From contig NZ_JAQWGS010000026.1 in the NCBI RefSeq assembly GCF_029238095.1, positions 186,001 through 250,000 of the forward strand: a stretch of 64,000 nt of DNA, given 5' to 3'. The position numbers and the translations under genes are program-made. Below, piece after piece: positions 1 to 10,172 of this stretch; the stretch's first letter is position 1, and each line of letters starts with the position of its first letter. Under the pieces are notes generated by a model, which ran no database searches, was not told where the DNA came from, and saw only the letters and a program-made list of their open reading frames with translations. The stretch is from Lacinutrix sp. Its GTDB lineage: Bacteria; Bacteroidota; Bacteroidia; Flavobacteriales; Flavobacteriaceae.

Positions 1-1229
<1,229 letters not shown>

Positions 1230-1355
1230 CTAATAAATTATCATTTTCATAACAAAAAAATGCACATTATTTAGCACCTTTGTAATATTAAAATTTAAAT
1301 CATTTTTATAAAAAAAATGAGAACTAATAGATACTGAAATTAAATTCAGCATACC

Positions 1356-2417
1356 ATGAAAAGACATAATTTTAGCGCAGGACCATGCGTATTACCAAAA
1401 GAAGTTATCTTAAAAGCATCAGAAGCCTTATTAGACTTCGATAACGGCTTATCATTAATAGAAATATCACACAGAAGCAAACCTTTTGTCGATGTTATGG
1501 AAAAAGGTAGAGCTCTCGCGCTAGAGCTTCTTGGTTTAGAAGGCAAAGGATACAAAGCTTTGTTTTTACAAGGAGGAGCGAGTACTCAGTTTTTAATGGT
1601 CGCGCTTAATTTATTAGAAAAACGTGCAGGATACTTAAATACAGGAACTTGGAGTGATAAAGCAATTAAAGAAGCTAGAATTTACGACGATGTATACGAA
1701 GTAGCTTCTTCAAAGAACGCAAACTTTAATTATATTCCAAAAGGTTACGATGTACCTTCAGATTACGACTATTTTCATTGCACCTCTAACAATACTATTT
1801 TTGGTACACAAATGAAAAGTTTTCCAAAAGTAGATATTCCAATGGTATGTGATATGAGCAGTGATATTTTTTCTCGCACACTCGATTTTTCACAATTCGA
1901 TTTAATTTATGCAGGAGCTCAAAAAAATATGGGTCCAGCAGGAACAACTTTAGTAGTGGTTAAAGAAGATATTTTAGGAAAAGTATCGCGTAAAATTCCT
2001 TCTATGATGGATTATAAAATTCATATAGATAAAGGTAGCATGTTTAATACACCACCTGTTTTTGCAGTATACACCTCTATGTTAACTATGCAATGGTTAA
2101 AAGATTTAGGTGGTATTAAAGCAATAGAAGAAGAAAACGAAAAGAAAGCAGTTTTAATGTATTCTGAAATAGATTTAAATCCACTTTTTAAAGGTTTCGC
2201 TGCAAAAGAAGATCGTTCTAAAATGAATGCAACATTTACCTTAGAAAACGAAAATTTAAAAGAAACTTTTGAGGCTATGATAGCAGAGGCTGGAATTAAC
2301 GGATTAAATGGCCATAGAAGTGTTGGTGGTTACAGAGCTTCAATGTATAATGCCTTATCCTTAGACAGTGTTAAAGTATTAGTAGAAGTCATGAGTGAAT
2401 TAGAAAGTAAAGCTTAA
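1356..2417 (+). CDS. serC: Phosphoserine aminotransferase
   Basis: 353 residues, full length for the family. It begins MKRHNFSAGPCVLP, the FSAGP signature of SerC, and carries the PLP lysine in YAGAQKNMGPAG (Lys190). The C-terminus has GHRSVGGYRAS, the phosphate/substrate-binding segment. It converts 3-phosphohydroxypyruvate and glutamate to O-phosphoserine in the cytoplasm. serA follows 79 bp downstream, so the pair supplies the serine pathway. Its product O-phosphoserine is also a known substrate of cysteate synthases, which may matter for the cysteine-synthase-like gene at 26971-28017 (inference). Confidence 0.96.
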   Translation: MKRHNFSAGPCVLPKEVILKASEALLDFDNGLSLIEISHRSKPFVDVMEKGRALALELLGLEGKGYKALFLQGGASTQFLMVALNLLEKRAGYLNTGTWSDKAIKEARIYDDVYEVASSKNANFNYIPKGYDVPSDYDYFHCTSNNTIFGTQMKSFPKVDIPMVCDMSSDIFSRTLDFSQFDLIYAGAQKNMGPAGTTLVVVKEDILGKVSRKIPSMMDYKIHIDKGSMFNTPPVFAVYTSMLTMQWLKDLGGIKAIEEENEKKAVLMYSEIDLNPLFKGFAAKEDRSKMNATFTLENENLKETFEAMIAEAGINGLNGHRSVGGYRASMYNALSLDSVKVLVEVMSELESKA

Positions 2418-2458
2418 ATAATAAATTAATTTTAAGTTAAAATGCTAACTGTTCCATG

Positions 2459-2492
2459 AACTTTTAACTTTTAACTTTTAACTTTTAACTAC
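2459..2492 (+). repeat. Heptamer tandem repeat AACTTTT x4
   Basis: Four perfect copies of AACTTTT followed by a partial AACTA sit immediately upstream of the serA start codon (2497). A related TTTTAAGTT lies at 2430-2438. Such a short tract can change length by slippage and would alter the leader of serA without touching the reading frame. No function is proven. Confidence 0.8.
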
Positions 2493-2496
2493 AAAA

Positions 2497-3459
2497 ATGA
2501 AAGTATTAGCAAATGATGGTATCTCGCAAAGCGGAATCGAAGACTTAGAAAAAGCAGGTTTTGAAGTATCAACAACAACAGTAGCTCAAGAGCAATTAGC
2601 AAACTACATAAATGACAATAAAATTAGTGTAGTATTAGTACGTAGTGCTACAACAGTAAGAAAAGAAGTTATAGATGCTTGTCCAAACTTAAAAATTATT
2701 GGTCGTGGTGGTGTTGGTATGGATAATATAGATGTAGACTATGCACGAGAAAAAGGCATTCACGTTATTAATACACCTGCAGCCTCTTCACAATCTGTAG
2801 CAGAATTAGTTTTTGCACACCTATTTACAGGAGTACGCTATTTGTACGATTCTAATAGAAACATGCCATTAGATGGTGATACTCAATTTAAAAAACTAAA
2901 GAAAAACTATGCCAAAGGTATTGAGCTTAGAGGCAAAACACTTGGTGTTATAGGTTTTGGTCGTATTGGTCGTGAAGTTGCTAAAATAGCTTTGGGTGTT
3001 GGAATGAAAGTTATTGCAACCGATAAATTTGTTGGAAAAGCAAATATAAAAGTAGATTTTTATAACGGACAATTTATTAATGTGGAAATTGAAACTGAAC
3101 CTATGGAAGAAGTTTTAAAACATTCAGACTTTATAACACTCCATGTTCCTGCCCAAAAAGATTATGTTATTGGTAAAGCAGAATTCGATATCATGAAAAA
3201 TGGTGTAGGATTAGTAAATGCTGCACGTGGTGGTGTTGTTAACGAAGTAGAGTTAGTAAAGGCTTTAGATAGTGGTAAAGTTGCATTTGCAGGTTTAGAC
3301 ACCTTTCAGGATGAGCCAACTCCTGCAGTACAAATATTAATGAATCCAAAAATTTCATTAACACCACATATTGGTGCAGCAACAAACGAAGCTCAAGATC
3401 GTATTGGATTAGAATTAGCATCACAAATTAAAAGTTTACTTCTCACCGATAAAAACTAA
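2497..3459 (+). CDS. serA: D-3-phosphoglycerate dehydrogenase (short form)
   Basis: 320 residues. D-2-hydroxyacid dehydrogenase fold with the NAD-binding motif GFGRIG at 153-158, and the catalytic triad residues Arg244 (NAARGG), Glu273 (DEPTP) and His291 (TPHIGAAT). It lacks the C-terminal ACT regulatory domain of E. coli SerA. Placement directly behind serC identifies 3-phosphoglycerate as the likely substrate; on sequence alone another 2-hydroxyacid is possible. The enzyme would give 3-phosphohydroxypyruvate, the SerC substrate. The leader contains the heptamer repeat. Confidence 0.88.
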   Translation: MKVLANDGISQSGIEDLEKAGFEVSTTTVAQEQLANYINDNKISVVLVRSATTVRKEVIDACPNLKIIGRGGVGMDNIDVDYAREKGIHVINTPAASSQSVAELVFAHLFTGVRYLYDSNRNMPLDGDTQFKKLKKNYAKGIELRGKTLGVIGFGRIGREVAKIALGVGMKVIATDKFVGKANIKVDFYNGQFINVEIETEPMEEVLKHSDFITLHVPAQKDYVIGKAEFDIMKNGVGLVNAARGGVVNEVELVKALDSGKVAFAGLDTFQDEPTPAVQILMNPKISLTPHIGAATNEAQDRIGLELASQIKSLLLTDKN

Positions 3460-3494
3460 CATTTTATAGATAAAATTGCAAAATAATTAAAACT

Positions 3495-3526
3495 AAGCCT
3501 TAAAAATATCGTTAAGGCTTTTTTTA
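3495..3526 (+). terminator. Rho-independent terminator after serA
   Basis: AAGCCTTAA (3495-3503) pairs with TTAAGGCTT (3512-3520), followed by a T run to 3526. It closes the serC-serA unit before the DUF937 gene. Confidence 0.85.
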
Positions 3527-3566
3527 TGTAATTTGGATACATTAATAACAATAACAAAATAAAAAG

Positions 3567-4195
3567 ATGTCAGGAATTTTAGATTTATTAGGAAGCGATT
3601 TAGGAAAATCGATTATTAGCGGTGTTGCAGTATCAACAGGAAACGATACAAACAAAACTAGTAGTGTACTTACTATGGCCTTACCAGTTTTAATGAAAGC
3701 AATGCAACGTAATGCTTCTACTCCACAAGGAGCTGAAGGTCTTATGGGTGCAATACAAGGAAAGCACGATGGTAGCATTTTAGATAATCTTGGCGGATTA
3801 TTTGGTGGTGGTGTTATGAGGAAGTAAAAAATGATGGATCAAAAATTTTAGGTCACGTATTAGGTTCAAGACAACAAGGAGTAGAAAAAGTAATTGGTGA
3901 AAAATCTGGTTTAGATGCTGGTTCGGTAGCTAATATTTTAAAAGTTGCTGCTCCAATATTAATGGGTATGATAGGTAAACAAGCACAACAACAAAATGTA
4001 AGTTCTTCTAATGGGATTGGAGATTTATTAGGAGGTTTACTAGGCGGAAACTCTGCTGCAAAAGAGCAAAGTTTCTTAGAATCTATATTAGATGGTGATG
4101 GTAGTATAGTAGATGATGTAGCTGGAATGGTACTTGGTGGTGCAAAGAAAAAAGGAGGACTTGGCGGATTGCTAGGTGGTCTTTTTGGAAAGTAA
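3567..4195 (+). pseudogene. DUF937 family gene, broken by one frameshift
   Basis: The first frame (3567-3827) encodes MSGILDLLGSDLGKSIISG and an alpha-helical, Gly/Leu-rich start typical of DUF937 proteins, ending prematurely at GGGVMRK. From about 3815 another frame continues the same family without a break: EEVKNDGSKILGHVLG, then the helix AAPILMGMIGKQAQQQ and the Gly-rich end GGLGGLLGGLFGK, to 4195. Restoring one base near 3815 (GTT-ATGAG to GTTGATGAG) would rejoin both parts into about 209 residues. One missing base is therefore the simplest lesion. DUF937 (related to YidB) has no settled function. It could be a real pseudogene or a sequence error. Confidence 0.75.
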
Positions 4196-4223
4196 TACTT
4201 TCACCTAAATATAAAGTATTTAT

Positions 4224-4253
4224 AGAGTCGAATTTTTTTCGGCTCTTTTTTTT
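4224..4253 (+). terminator. Terminator after DUF937 gene
   Basis: AGAGTCG (4224-4230) and CGGCTCT (4240-4246) form a stem with one G-T pair, followed by a long T run. Confidence 0.75.
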
Positions 4254-4303
4254 GCTTTTTATCTCAGCTATTTATTTTGTATTTTTATTAAAAAATTGAA
4301 ATC

Positions 4304-4741
4304 ATGAAAAATATACTACTCATCATAACAATTCTTGTTTTTGTGTTCGCCTGCAATACATCAAAAAAGATAGTGCCTGCAAAAAACGAAACTTTAAAAG
4401 TAAAAACAGGAGACACAATTAAAATCTCTGGAGACAATCTTGAATACGATGTTGTTATTATAGAACCTGGTTTTGGTACTTACCTAGCAATTAACGCAAA
4501 GCCTAAAGGCTTTTATAATCAGAATTTTTTAGAGAATAGAAACCTACGCTATGTTCAAGAATGGAACAGGCGCGTATTATCACCTTCACGATACAACTCA
4601 AATTTATACGAGTTTGAAATTAATTATAGACAAGGTATAGATTATGGCTATGATGTAAACTATAAAATGTATAACTACTTTATTTATTTTCAAAATAAAT
4701 ATAACCAAAACCTATTAGGCACAAGAGTTCCTCCAAATTAA
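4304..4741 (+). CDS. Small lipoprotein of unknown function
   Basis: 145 residues. The N-terminus MKNILLIITILVFVFAC is a lipoprotein signal peptide with the acylated Cys17 in a VFAC lipobox. The mature part is polar with many Tyr and Asn residues; no catalytic motif was recognised. It is probably anchored in the outer membrane facing the periplasm or surface. The gene stands alone between a terminator and a new promoter that begins right behind its stop codon. Confidence 0.8.
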   Translation: MKNILLIITILVFVFACNTSKKIVPAKNETLKVKTGDTIKISGDNLEYDVVIIEPGFGTYLAINAKPKGFYNQNFLENRNLRYVQEWNRRVLSPSRYNSNLYEFEINYRQGIDYGYDVNYKMYNYFIYFQNKYNQNLLGTRVPPN

Positions 4742-4743
4742 TC

Positions 4744-4751
4744 TATATTTG
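4744..4751 (+). promoter_or_regulatory. Promoter -7 element for the DUF6787/TonB locus
   Basis: TATATTTG matches TAnnTTTG exactly and lies 19 bp before the ATG at 4771, only two bases after the previous stop codon. Confidence 0.6.
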
Positions 4752-4770
4752 CACCTTTAAAATTTATGCA

Positions 4771-5265
4771 ATGGAGGACTTTAAAAAGCGTTGGGAAATC
4801 ACTAAAAACTGGCAATTATTTTTTCCTTTAGTAGGTTTGCTAGGTCTATTTTACTCATCATATAAAATTGTAAGTGTATTAAAATCAGAGCTTCACGTTG
4901 CATTAAAATTAACAATAAGCATTTTAATTACTTCCATTCTTTTAAAATTAACTTTATTAATTTTTAAAAAACTAGAAAAAAAATGGGTCGTAAAACAACG
5001 TTGGGAAATTATTAGGATTTTTATTGTTTTTGCCATTACTGGTTCATCTTCTTTGTTTATAGGTAGACCGTTTATTAAGTTTATAGGAATTACTAAAGAA
5101 AACTTAAATATCTTTGTCTATTGGTTTTTATATAGTATCATTGGTCTTATTTTCTATCAAATACTTTTAGTGACCTTTGGTTATTTACTTGGACAAGGTA
5201 AATTTTTCTGGGAGTTTGAAAAGAAAATGTTACGTAGATTTGGATTAGGACGATTTATAGATTAA
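4771..5265 (+). CDS. DUF6787-like membrane protein
   Basis: 164 residues with about four hydrophobic segments (roughly 17-35, 42-65, 83-103, 115-140). The C-terminal half, ending GQGKFFWEFEKKMLRRFGLG, resembles what I recall as the DUF6787 family of flavobacteria. KKRWEI near residue 5 and KQRWEI near 75 suggest an internal duplication, or an added N-terminal pair of helices in front of the domain. The next gene starts on the base after the stop codon, so the two are co-translated. Function unknown. Confidence 0.7.
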   Translation: MEDFKKRWEITKNWQLFFPLVGLLGLFYSSYKIVSVLKSELHVALKLTISILITSILLKLTLLIFKKLEKKWVVKQRWEIIRIFIVFAITGSSSLFIGRPFIKFIGITKENLNIFVYWFLYSIIGLIFYQILLVTFGYLLGQGKFFWEFEKKMLRRFGLGRFID

Positions 5266-5595
5266 ATGGAAAACAGAATGTTAAATATTATAATTAAAGG
5301 TATCGCAATGATACTGTTAGTTGCTATAATATTGCCTTCTGCTGTAAAGTTAACACACGCCTTTAAAAATCATAAACATGAAGTCTGTACTAACACATTA
5401 GATACTCATTTTCATGAAGTAGAAATAGATTGTGAATTTTACAAGTTTAAACTAAACAATAATTTTACAGTAGCATTTAATGAGATTATTATTTTTTATA
5501 ATAATAACAATTATAGTACTTTCTATAGCAAATATAGATTTTTAAAAAGTTATAAAAACTTTGGTATTGCACTTAGAGGACCACCAACAACATAA
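5266..5595 (+). CDS. Small His/Cys protein preceding a TonB receptor
   Basis: 109 residues (ATG also at 5278). An N-terminal hydrophobic segment (about 8-28) is followed by HAFKNHKHEVC and THFHEVEIDCEF, a dense set of His, Cys and Glu residues that could bind a metal ion. The protein ends LRGPPTT; short flavobacterial proteins with this kind of ending occur, as I recall, beside TonB receptors. It starts directly behind the DUF6787 gene and lies 123 bp before the receptor. No named family was recognised. A metal-binding or metal-sensing role is inference only. Confidence 0.7.
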   Translation: MENRMLNIIIKGIAMILLVAIILPSAVKLTHAFKNHKHEVCTNTLDTHFHEVEIDCEFYKFKLNNNFTVAFNEIIIFYNNNNYSTFYSKYRFLKSYKNFGIALRGPPTT

Positions 5596-5718
5596 ATCTC
5601 TTCAAACTAAATTGGTTTAACACCTCATTTTCAAATTATTATATATTACATTATTACTTCTAAAATATTTTTATTAGTGGTCAAGTGTTTTATATTTTAC
5701 CTTAATTCTTAACAATAC

Positions 5719-8115
5719 ATGCGTGTATTTATCTTATTATTTTTATTAATTAGTAGTAATTTTATTATTTCACAAAACTGTAATAATACTATAACTGGTA
5801 AAGTTTTAGACCTTCATGATAATACCATTTTGGTTGATGCTAGAATAGTTGTTTTGGAAATCAATAAACAGTTATTAACTAATGAAAGTGGAGGATTTAC
5901 TATTTCAGGGTTGTGTAATCAAACCTACACAATTGAGATAAGTCACGCCTTTTGTTTGCCAAAGACTTACAAGATTGAATTAATAAGTAGCATTGAAAAG
6001 GTTTTTCTTTTAGAACATCATTTAGAAGAATTAAATGAAATTATTTTAGAAGGTAAAACTAATAATGATTCCGAAACCAGTTTAGAAAATAAAATAACTA
6101 AAGAAGAATTAGAAAAAAGCAGTAGTAAATCTCTTGGAGATGTTTTAAATTCTATTTCAGGAATAAGCTCACTAAATACAGGTAATACTATTGTAAAACC
6201 TGTAATAAATGGCTTACACAGTAGTCGAGTAGTTATTTTAAATGATGGAATTAGGCTAGAAGATCAAGATTGGGGAGCTGAACATGCACCAAATTTAGAC
6301 ATTAATGCTATTGATAATATTACAGTTATTAAAGGTGCTAGCGCATTACAATATAGTGGTAATGCCATAGGAGGCATTGTTATTACGGAAACTGCTAAGG
6401 CTCCAGTTAAAGATAGTATCTATGGTAAAACCATAGTTACTGCTGCTTCTAATGGCAGAGGTGGCACGACGACAACTCAATTAACTAAAACTTATAAAAG
6501 TGGTTGGTATGGAAACATACAAGGAACTATAAAACGTTTTGGTGATTTTAATGCGCCAGATTATAATTTAAGTAATACAGGCGTTTATGAACGTAGCTTA
6601 TCTGTTCGAGGAGGAATTAATAGATTTCGATCTGGTCTAGAAGCTTCTTATTCTCTCTACAAAATGGAAACTGGAATTTTAAGAGCTTCACACTTGGGAG
6701 GTGCACAAGATCAAATTAGAGCTATTAATAACCTTGAGCCATTATTTGTTGACGATTTTACTTACAATATAAATTCACCTAAACAAGATGTTGAACATCA
6801 TATATTAAAGTTAAAAGGTTTTAAAAAATTTGAAAAACTAGGAAAATTAGACTTTAAATATAGCTTTCAACAAAATAATAGATTAGAGTTTGATGTAAGA
6901 AGAGGAGATGACAGAGATAAACCGTCTTTGGATTTAAAACTTAACACACATACGCTGCTTTTAGATTTAGATTCTAAACTATCTGAAACAGCAAATCTAA
7001 AATTAGGTCTAACAGGACAATACCAAACTAATTTTGCAGATCCTAGCACAGGAATAAGAAGATTAATACCAGATTACAGCGAATATAATACTGGGCTTTA
7101 TGCTATTTTAGAAAAACAAATCAATAATCAATTCATTTTTGAACTTGGTGCGAGATTAGATTACACTTATTTAGATGCATTAAAGTTTTACAGAACCTCG
7201 TTTTGGGAAGACAGAGGATACGACTCTACTTTTCAAGATATTGTTGTAGAAGAATTTGGAAACCAAATTTTAGTTAACCCTAAATTAAACTTTTATAATC
7301 CTTCGGCAACAGCAGGAATTTCTTATAATTTTAAAGAAGACTTTAAGCTATTGTTTAATTACTCTTTAGCATCTAGAGCACCAAATCCTTCTGAATTGTT
7401 TAGCGAAGGATTGCACCATTCTGCATCAAGAATTGAGTTGGGTGGTTTAGAGTTTAAGTCGGAAACTGCACATAAATTTTCGTTTACTCTTCAACACGAT
7501 AGTGATCGTATTCGTTTTACTATTAATCCTTACATAAATTTAATATCAGATTTTATAGTTATAGAGCCTATAGAGGTACAACAAACTATAAGAGGTAATT
7601 TTCAAGTATGGGAATATAGACAAACGAACGCTAGACTTATGGGTGTTGATATAGATGGTGAAATTAAATTGAATGATTATTTTAAATATAACCATCAGTT
7701 TTCCATAATTAAAGGTAAAGACATAACCAAAAAAGATGCTTTAATTAATATGCCAGCTGCGAGCACAAGAAATGCAATTGCATACACTAATAAAAAATTA
7801 AATAATTTAAATTTAAGACTACAAAGTGAATATGTTTTTAGACAAAATGAATTTCCAGATAATAATTTTGAAGTCTTTGTGCCTGAAACAGAAACACTAG
7901 AAATTGTAGATGTAAGCACACCTCCTGATGCTTATCATTTACTTGGTTTTAACTCAAGTATAGATTATAAACTCAGTAAAAAATCAATACTAACAATTGG
8001 ATTTGGTGTATCCAATATTTTTAATACCAATTACAGAAACTATCTAAATCGTTTAAGATATTATGCCAACGATTTAGGTAGAGATTACTCAATAAATTTA
8101 AAAATAAACTATTAA
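5719..8115 (+). CDS. TonB-dependent outer-membrane receptor
   Basis: 798 residues. Signal peptide 1-18 (ending FIISQ), CarboxypepD_reg-like domain about 22-95, TonB plug about 115-235 with the stretch GLHSSRVVILNDGIR and WGAEHAPNLD, then a beta-barrel to the C-terminus, which ends in the aromatic/hydrophobic strand RDYSINLKINY. It imports a ligand across the outer membrane using TonB energy. The plug segment WGAEHAPNLD resembles that of CirA/ZnuD-like receptors, and the His-rich small protein upstream makes a metal or metal complex a reasonable guess, not a demonstrated substrate. It is followed after 18 bp by a lipoprotein gene. Confidence 0.92.
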   Translation: MRVFILLFLLISSNFIISQNCNNTITGKVLDLHDNTILVDARIVVLEINKQLLTNESGGFTISGLCNQTYTIEISHAFCLPKTYKIELISSIEKVFLLEHHLEELNEIILEGKTNNDSETSLENKITKEELEKSSSKSLGDVLNSISGISSLNTGNTIVKPVINGLHSSRVVILNDGIRLEDQDWGAEHAPNLDINAIDNITVIKGASALQYSGNAIGGIVITETAKAPVKDSIYGKTIVTAASNGRGGTTTTQLTKTYKSGWYGNIQGTIKRFGDFNAPDYNLSNTGVYERSLSVRGGINRFRSGLEASYSLYKMETGILRASHLGGAQDQIRAINNLEPLFVDDFTYNINSPKQDVEHHILKLKGFKKFEKLGKLDFKYSFQQNNRLEFDVRRGDDRDKPSLDLKLNTHTLLLDLDSKLSETANLKLGLTGQYQTNFADPSTGIRRLIPDYSEYNTGLYAILEKQINNQFIFELGARLDYTYLDALKFYRTSFWEDRGYDSTFQDIVVEEFGNQILVNPKLNFYNPSATAGISYNFKEDFKLLFNYSLASRAPNPSELFSEGLHHSASRIELGGLEFKSETAHKFSFTLQHDSDRIRFTINPYINLISDFIVIEPIEVQQTIRGNFQVWEYRQTNARLMGVDIDGEIKLNDYFKYNHQFSIIKGKDITKKDALINMPAASTRNAIAYTNKKLNNLNLRLQSEYVFRQNEFPDNNFEVFVPETETLEIVDVSTPPDAYHLLGFNSSIDYKLSKKSILTIGFGVSNIFNTNYRNYLNRLRYYANDLGRDYSINLKINY

Positions 8116-8133
8116 TAATTAAAAAATAAAACA

Positions 8134-8691
8134 ATGAAAAATTTCAAATTAATAACATTAGCATTAATTACATTACTTTTTACTAACGCTTGTTCAAATG
8201 ATGACGATGCAACACCTCCTCCAGTAAATGAAGAAGAAATAATAACAACAATAACAGTTACATTAACACCTAATGGTGGTGGTACTGCAATTACTCTAAA
8301 AACACAAGATTTAGATGGTGATGGCCCTAATTTACCTGTAACTACTGTATCTGGAGACTTAGCAGCAAACACTACATATAATGGAAGAATAGAACTATTA
8401 AATGAAACTGAAGATCCAGCAGAGGATATTACTGAGGAAGTAGAAGAGGAAAGTAACGAGCATCAATTTTTTTATACTGTTAGTTCTAGTTTAAACCTAA
8501 CTACAGCTTATACAAACTTTGATGATAATGGCAATCCATTAGGCACTGCCTTTACTATTACTTCTGGAGCTGCAAGTACAGGAGTATTAACTTTTACTTT
8601 ACGTCACGAACCAATCAAACCTAACACTAGACTTAGTGATGCAGGAGGAGAAACTGATATAGAAACATCTTTTAATGTAACCATACAATAA
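8134..8691 (+). CDS. Lipoprotein partner of TonB receptor
   Basis: 185 residues. Lipoprotein signal with the lipobox TNAC (Cys20) followed by SNDDDATPPP, an acidic linker of the kind that can mark surface export in Bacteroidetes. The mature part is rich in Thr and beta-strand propensity with an acidic loop around residues 90-110. It lies 18 bp behind the receptor and in front of a strong terminator, so it is part of the same transcript and is probably the surface or periplasmic partner of the receptor. No enzymatic motif was seen. Confidence 0.8.
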   Translation: MKNFKLITLALITLLFTNACSNDDDATPPPVNEEEIITTITVTLTPNGGGTAITLKTQDLDGDGPNLPVTTVSGDLAANTTYNGRIELLNETEDPAEDITEEVEEESNEHQFFYTVSSSLNLTTAYTNFDDNGNPLGTAFTITSGAASTGVLTFTLRHEPIKPNTRLSDAGGETDIETSFNVTIQ

Positions 8692-8710
8692 ATAAATTTA
8701 ACACTTTAAA

Positions 8711-8745
8711 AAAACTCAAGACTGGTTAGTCTTGAGTTTTTTTTT
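8711..8745 (+). terminator. Strong terminator closing the TonB locus
   Basis: AAAACTCAAGACT (8711-8723) and AGTCTTGAGTTTT (8728-8740) form a perfect 13-bp stem with a GGTT loop and T run. Confidence 0.92.
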
Positions 8746-8789
8746 GTTTTTAACTTTATTTTAGTAAGAGATTTACGTATTACTTATTG

Positions 8790-8797
8790 TACATTTG
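8790..8797 (+). promoter_or_regulatory. Promoter -7 element for CDP-alcohol transferase
   Basis: TACATTTG matches TAnnTTTG. Transcription would start near 8802. This excludes the upstream in-frame ATG at 8787 and supports the start at 8856. Confidence 0.6.
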
Positions 8798-8855
8798 TAA
8801 AACCTATAAAATTAGGTTGGTATATTCCACAGTACAGACTTCCCAAGACAATATA

Positions 8856-9620
8856 ATGTCAAAATTACCTAAGGAGCATAAATTTTTAGATCTTTCAGAT
8901 TATGGAAGACCTTTGGCAAGACAAATTGCTAATGCATTAAAAAACACAAACTTTACACCTATTCATGTTACTATAGGTTTTATAATTTCTGGTTTATTAG
9001 CAATCTATTGCATACTCAATGCTTATTATTGGTTGGCTGCGTTTTTTCTTATATTTAAATCTATTTTAGATGCAGCAGATGGCGAATTAGCGAGAGTTAA
9101 ACAAACACCATCTTACACAGGAAGATACCTAGATTCTGTTGCAGATATTATTTTGAATGCGCTTTTTTTTATAACTATTTGGCACATTACCAATACTAAT
9201 ATCTGGATAACACTTTTTGCGTTTTTAGGCTTACAACTTCAAGGCACACTTTATAATTACTACTATGTAATTTTAAGAAATAAATTTGATGGTGATACAA
9301 CAAGTCGTGTCTTTGAAAATAAAACACCAATAGCTTTAGCTGGCGAAAAACAAAAACATGTTAATATCCTTTTTGGCTTATACAAGTTTTTATATGGAGC
9401 TTTCGATAGTATTATTTATAAACTAGACCACAATGCTAGTAAAGGAAAAGTTTTTCCTAATTGGTTAATGACGAGTATTTCTACTTTTGGACTTGGTTTC
9501 CAACTCCTTATCATAGCAATAATGTTGGTAATAGGATTAAAACAATTTATACTACCATTTTTCTTAATCTATACTTTAATGTTGTTTGTATTTATTAGTA
9601 TTAGAAAGGTTTTTTTCTAA
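8856..9620 (+). CDS. CDP-alcohol phosphatidyltransferase family protein
   Basis: 254 residues from the ATG at 8856. The signature D-x2-DG-x2-AR-x8-G-x3-D-x3-D is complete at Asp72 to Asp97 (DAADGELAR ... GRYLDSVAD), the Mg-binding active site that transfers a phospho-alcohol from CDP-alcohol. There are about six membrane helices. The acceptor cannot be told from sequence; phospholipid or phosphoinositol-type lipids are possibilities. It stands alone, convergent with bcp. An in-frame ATG at 8787 would add 23 residues but lies upstream of the predicted transcription start. Confidence 0.9.
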   Translation: MSKLPKEHKFLDLSDYGRPLARQIANALKNTNFTPIHVTIGFIISGLLAIYCILNAYYWLAAFFLIFKSILDAADGELARVKQTPSYTGRYLDSVADIILNALFFITIWHITNTNIWITLFAFLGLQLQGTLYNYYYVILRNKFDGDTTSRVFENKTPIALAGEKQKHVNILFGLYKFLYGAFDSIIYKLDHNASKGKVFPNWLMTSISTFGLGFQLLIIAIMLVIGLKQFILPFFLIYTLMLFVFISIRKVFF

Positions 9621-9671
9621 AAAAACACCCTAAAAAAGAGTGCTTTTGTTAAAAACTTTAAATTTAATGCT

Positions 9672-10127
9672 TTACAATTCTAAAATCTGCGCAGCATGAT
9701 CTTTTGTCTTCACTTTATCTATTACGTGAGCTACTACTCCATTCTCATCAACTAAAAAAGTTTTTCTATGGATGCCATCGTACTCTTTGCCCATAAACTT
9801 TTTTAATCCCCAAACACCAAAAGCATCAATTACTGTTTTATCTTCATCTGCCAACAAATCAAAAGGAAACTTATACTTAGTTTTAAAATTAGTTTGTCTT
9901 TTTTCAGAATCTGCACTAACACCTAATATCTCATATCCTTTGTCTTGTAAAGCCTTATAATTATCTGTAAGATTACATGCCTCTGCTGTACAACCAGGTG
10001 TACTCGCTTTTGGATAAAAGAATACGACTAACTTTTTTCCTTTAAAATCTGATAAGGACACTAGATTTCCATCTTGATTATTAACTGTAAAATCTGGTAC
10101 TTTATCGCCTTGTTTTAATGTGTTCAT
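9672..10127 (-). CDS. bcp: Thioredoxin-dependent thiol peroxidase (Bcp/PrxQ)
   Basis: 151 residues, full length for the family. Peroxidatic Cys46 in STPGCTAEAC, with the second Cys at 51, the five-residue spacing of PrxQ-type peroxiredoxins that form an intramolecular disulfide. It reduces H2O2 and organic hydroperoxides in the cytoplasm with thioredoxin. The gene is divergent from nth; only 45 bp separate the two start codons and the promoters overlap. Confidence 0.95.
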   Translation of the reverse strand: MNTLKQGDKVPDFTVNNQDGNLVSLSDFKGKKLVVFFYPKASTPGCTAEACNLTDNYKALQDKGYEILGVSADSEKRQTNFKTKYKFPFDLLADEDKTVIDAFGVWGLKKFMGKEYDGIHRKTFLVDENGVVAHVIDKVKTKDHAAQILEL

Positions 10128-10132
10128 AGTTG

Positions 10133-10166
10133 TAATTTTGATTTTTATTTTCTTTCATCAAAAATA
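10133..10166. promoter_or_regulatory. Overlapping divergent promoters of bcp and nth
   Basis: TAATTTTG at 10133-10140 (plus, for nth) and TATTTTTG at 10159-10166 (minus, for bcp). The predicted starts (about 10146 and about 10153) give transcripts that cross, so the peroxidase and the DNA repair gene probably compete for polymerase. Confidence 0.55.
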
Positions 10167-10172
10167 CAACTA

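Noticed and set aside
2459-2492. CRISPR-like or phage repeat
   Set aside because: Units are only 7 bp with no spacers; it is a simple tandem repeat.
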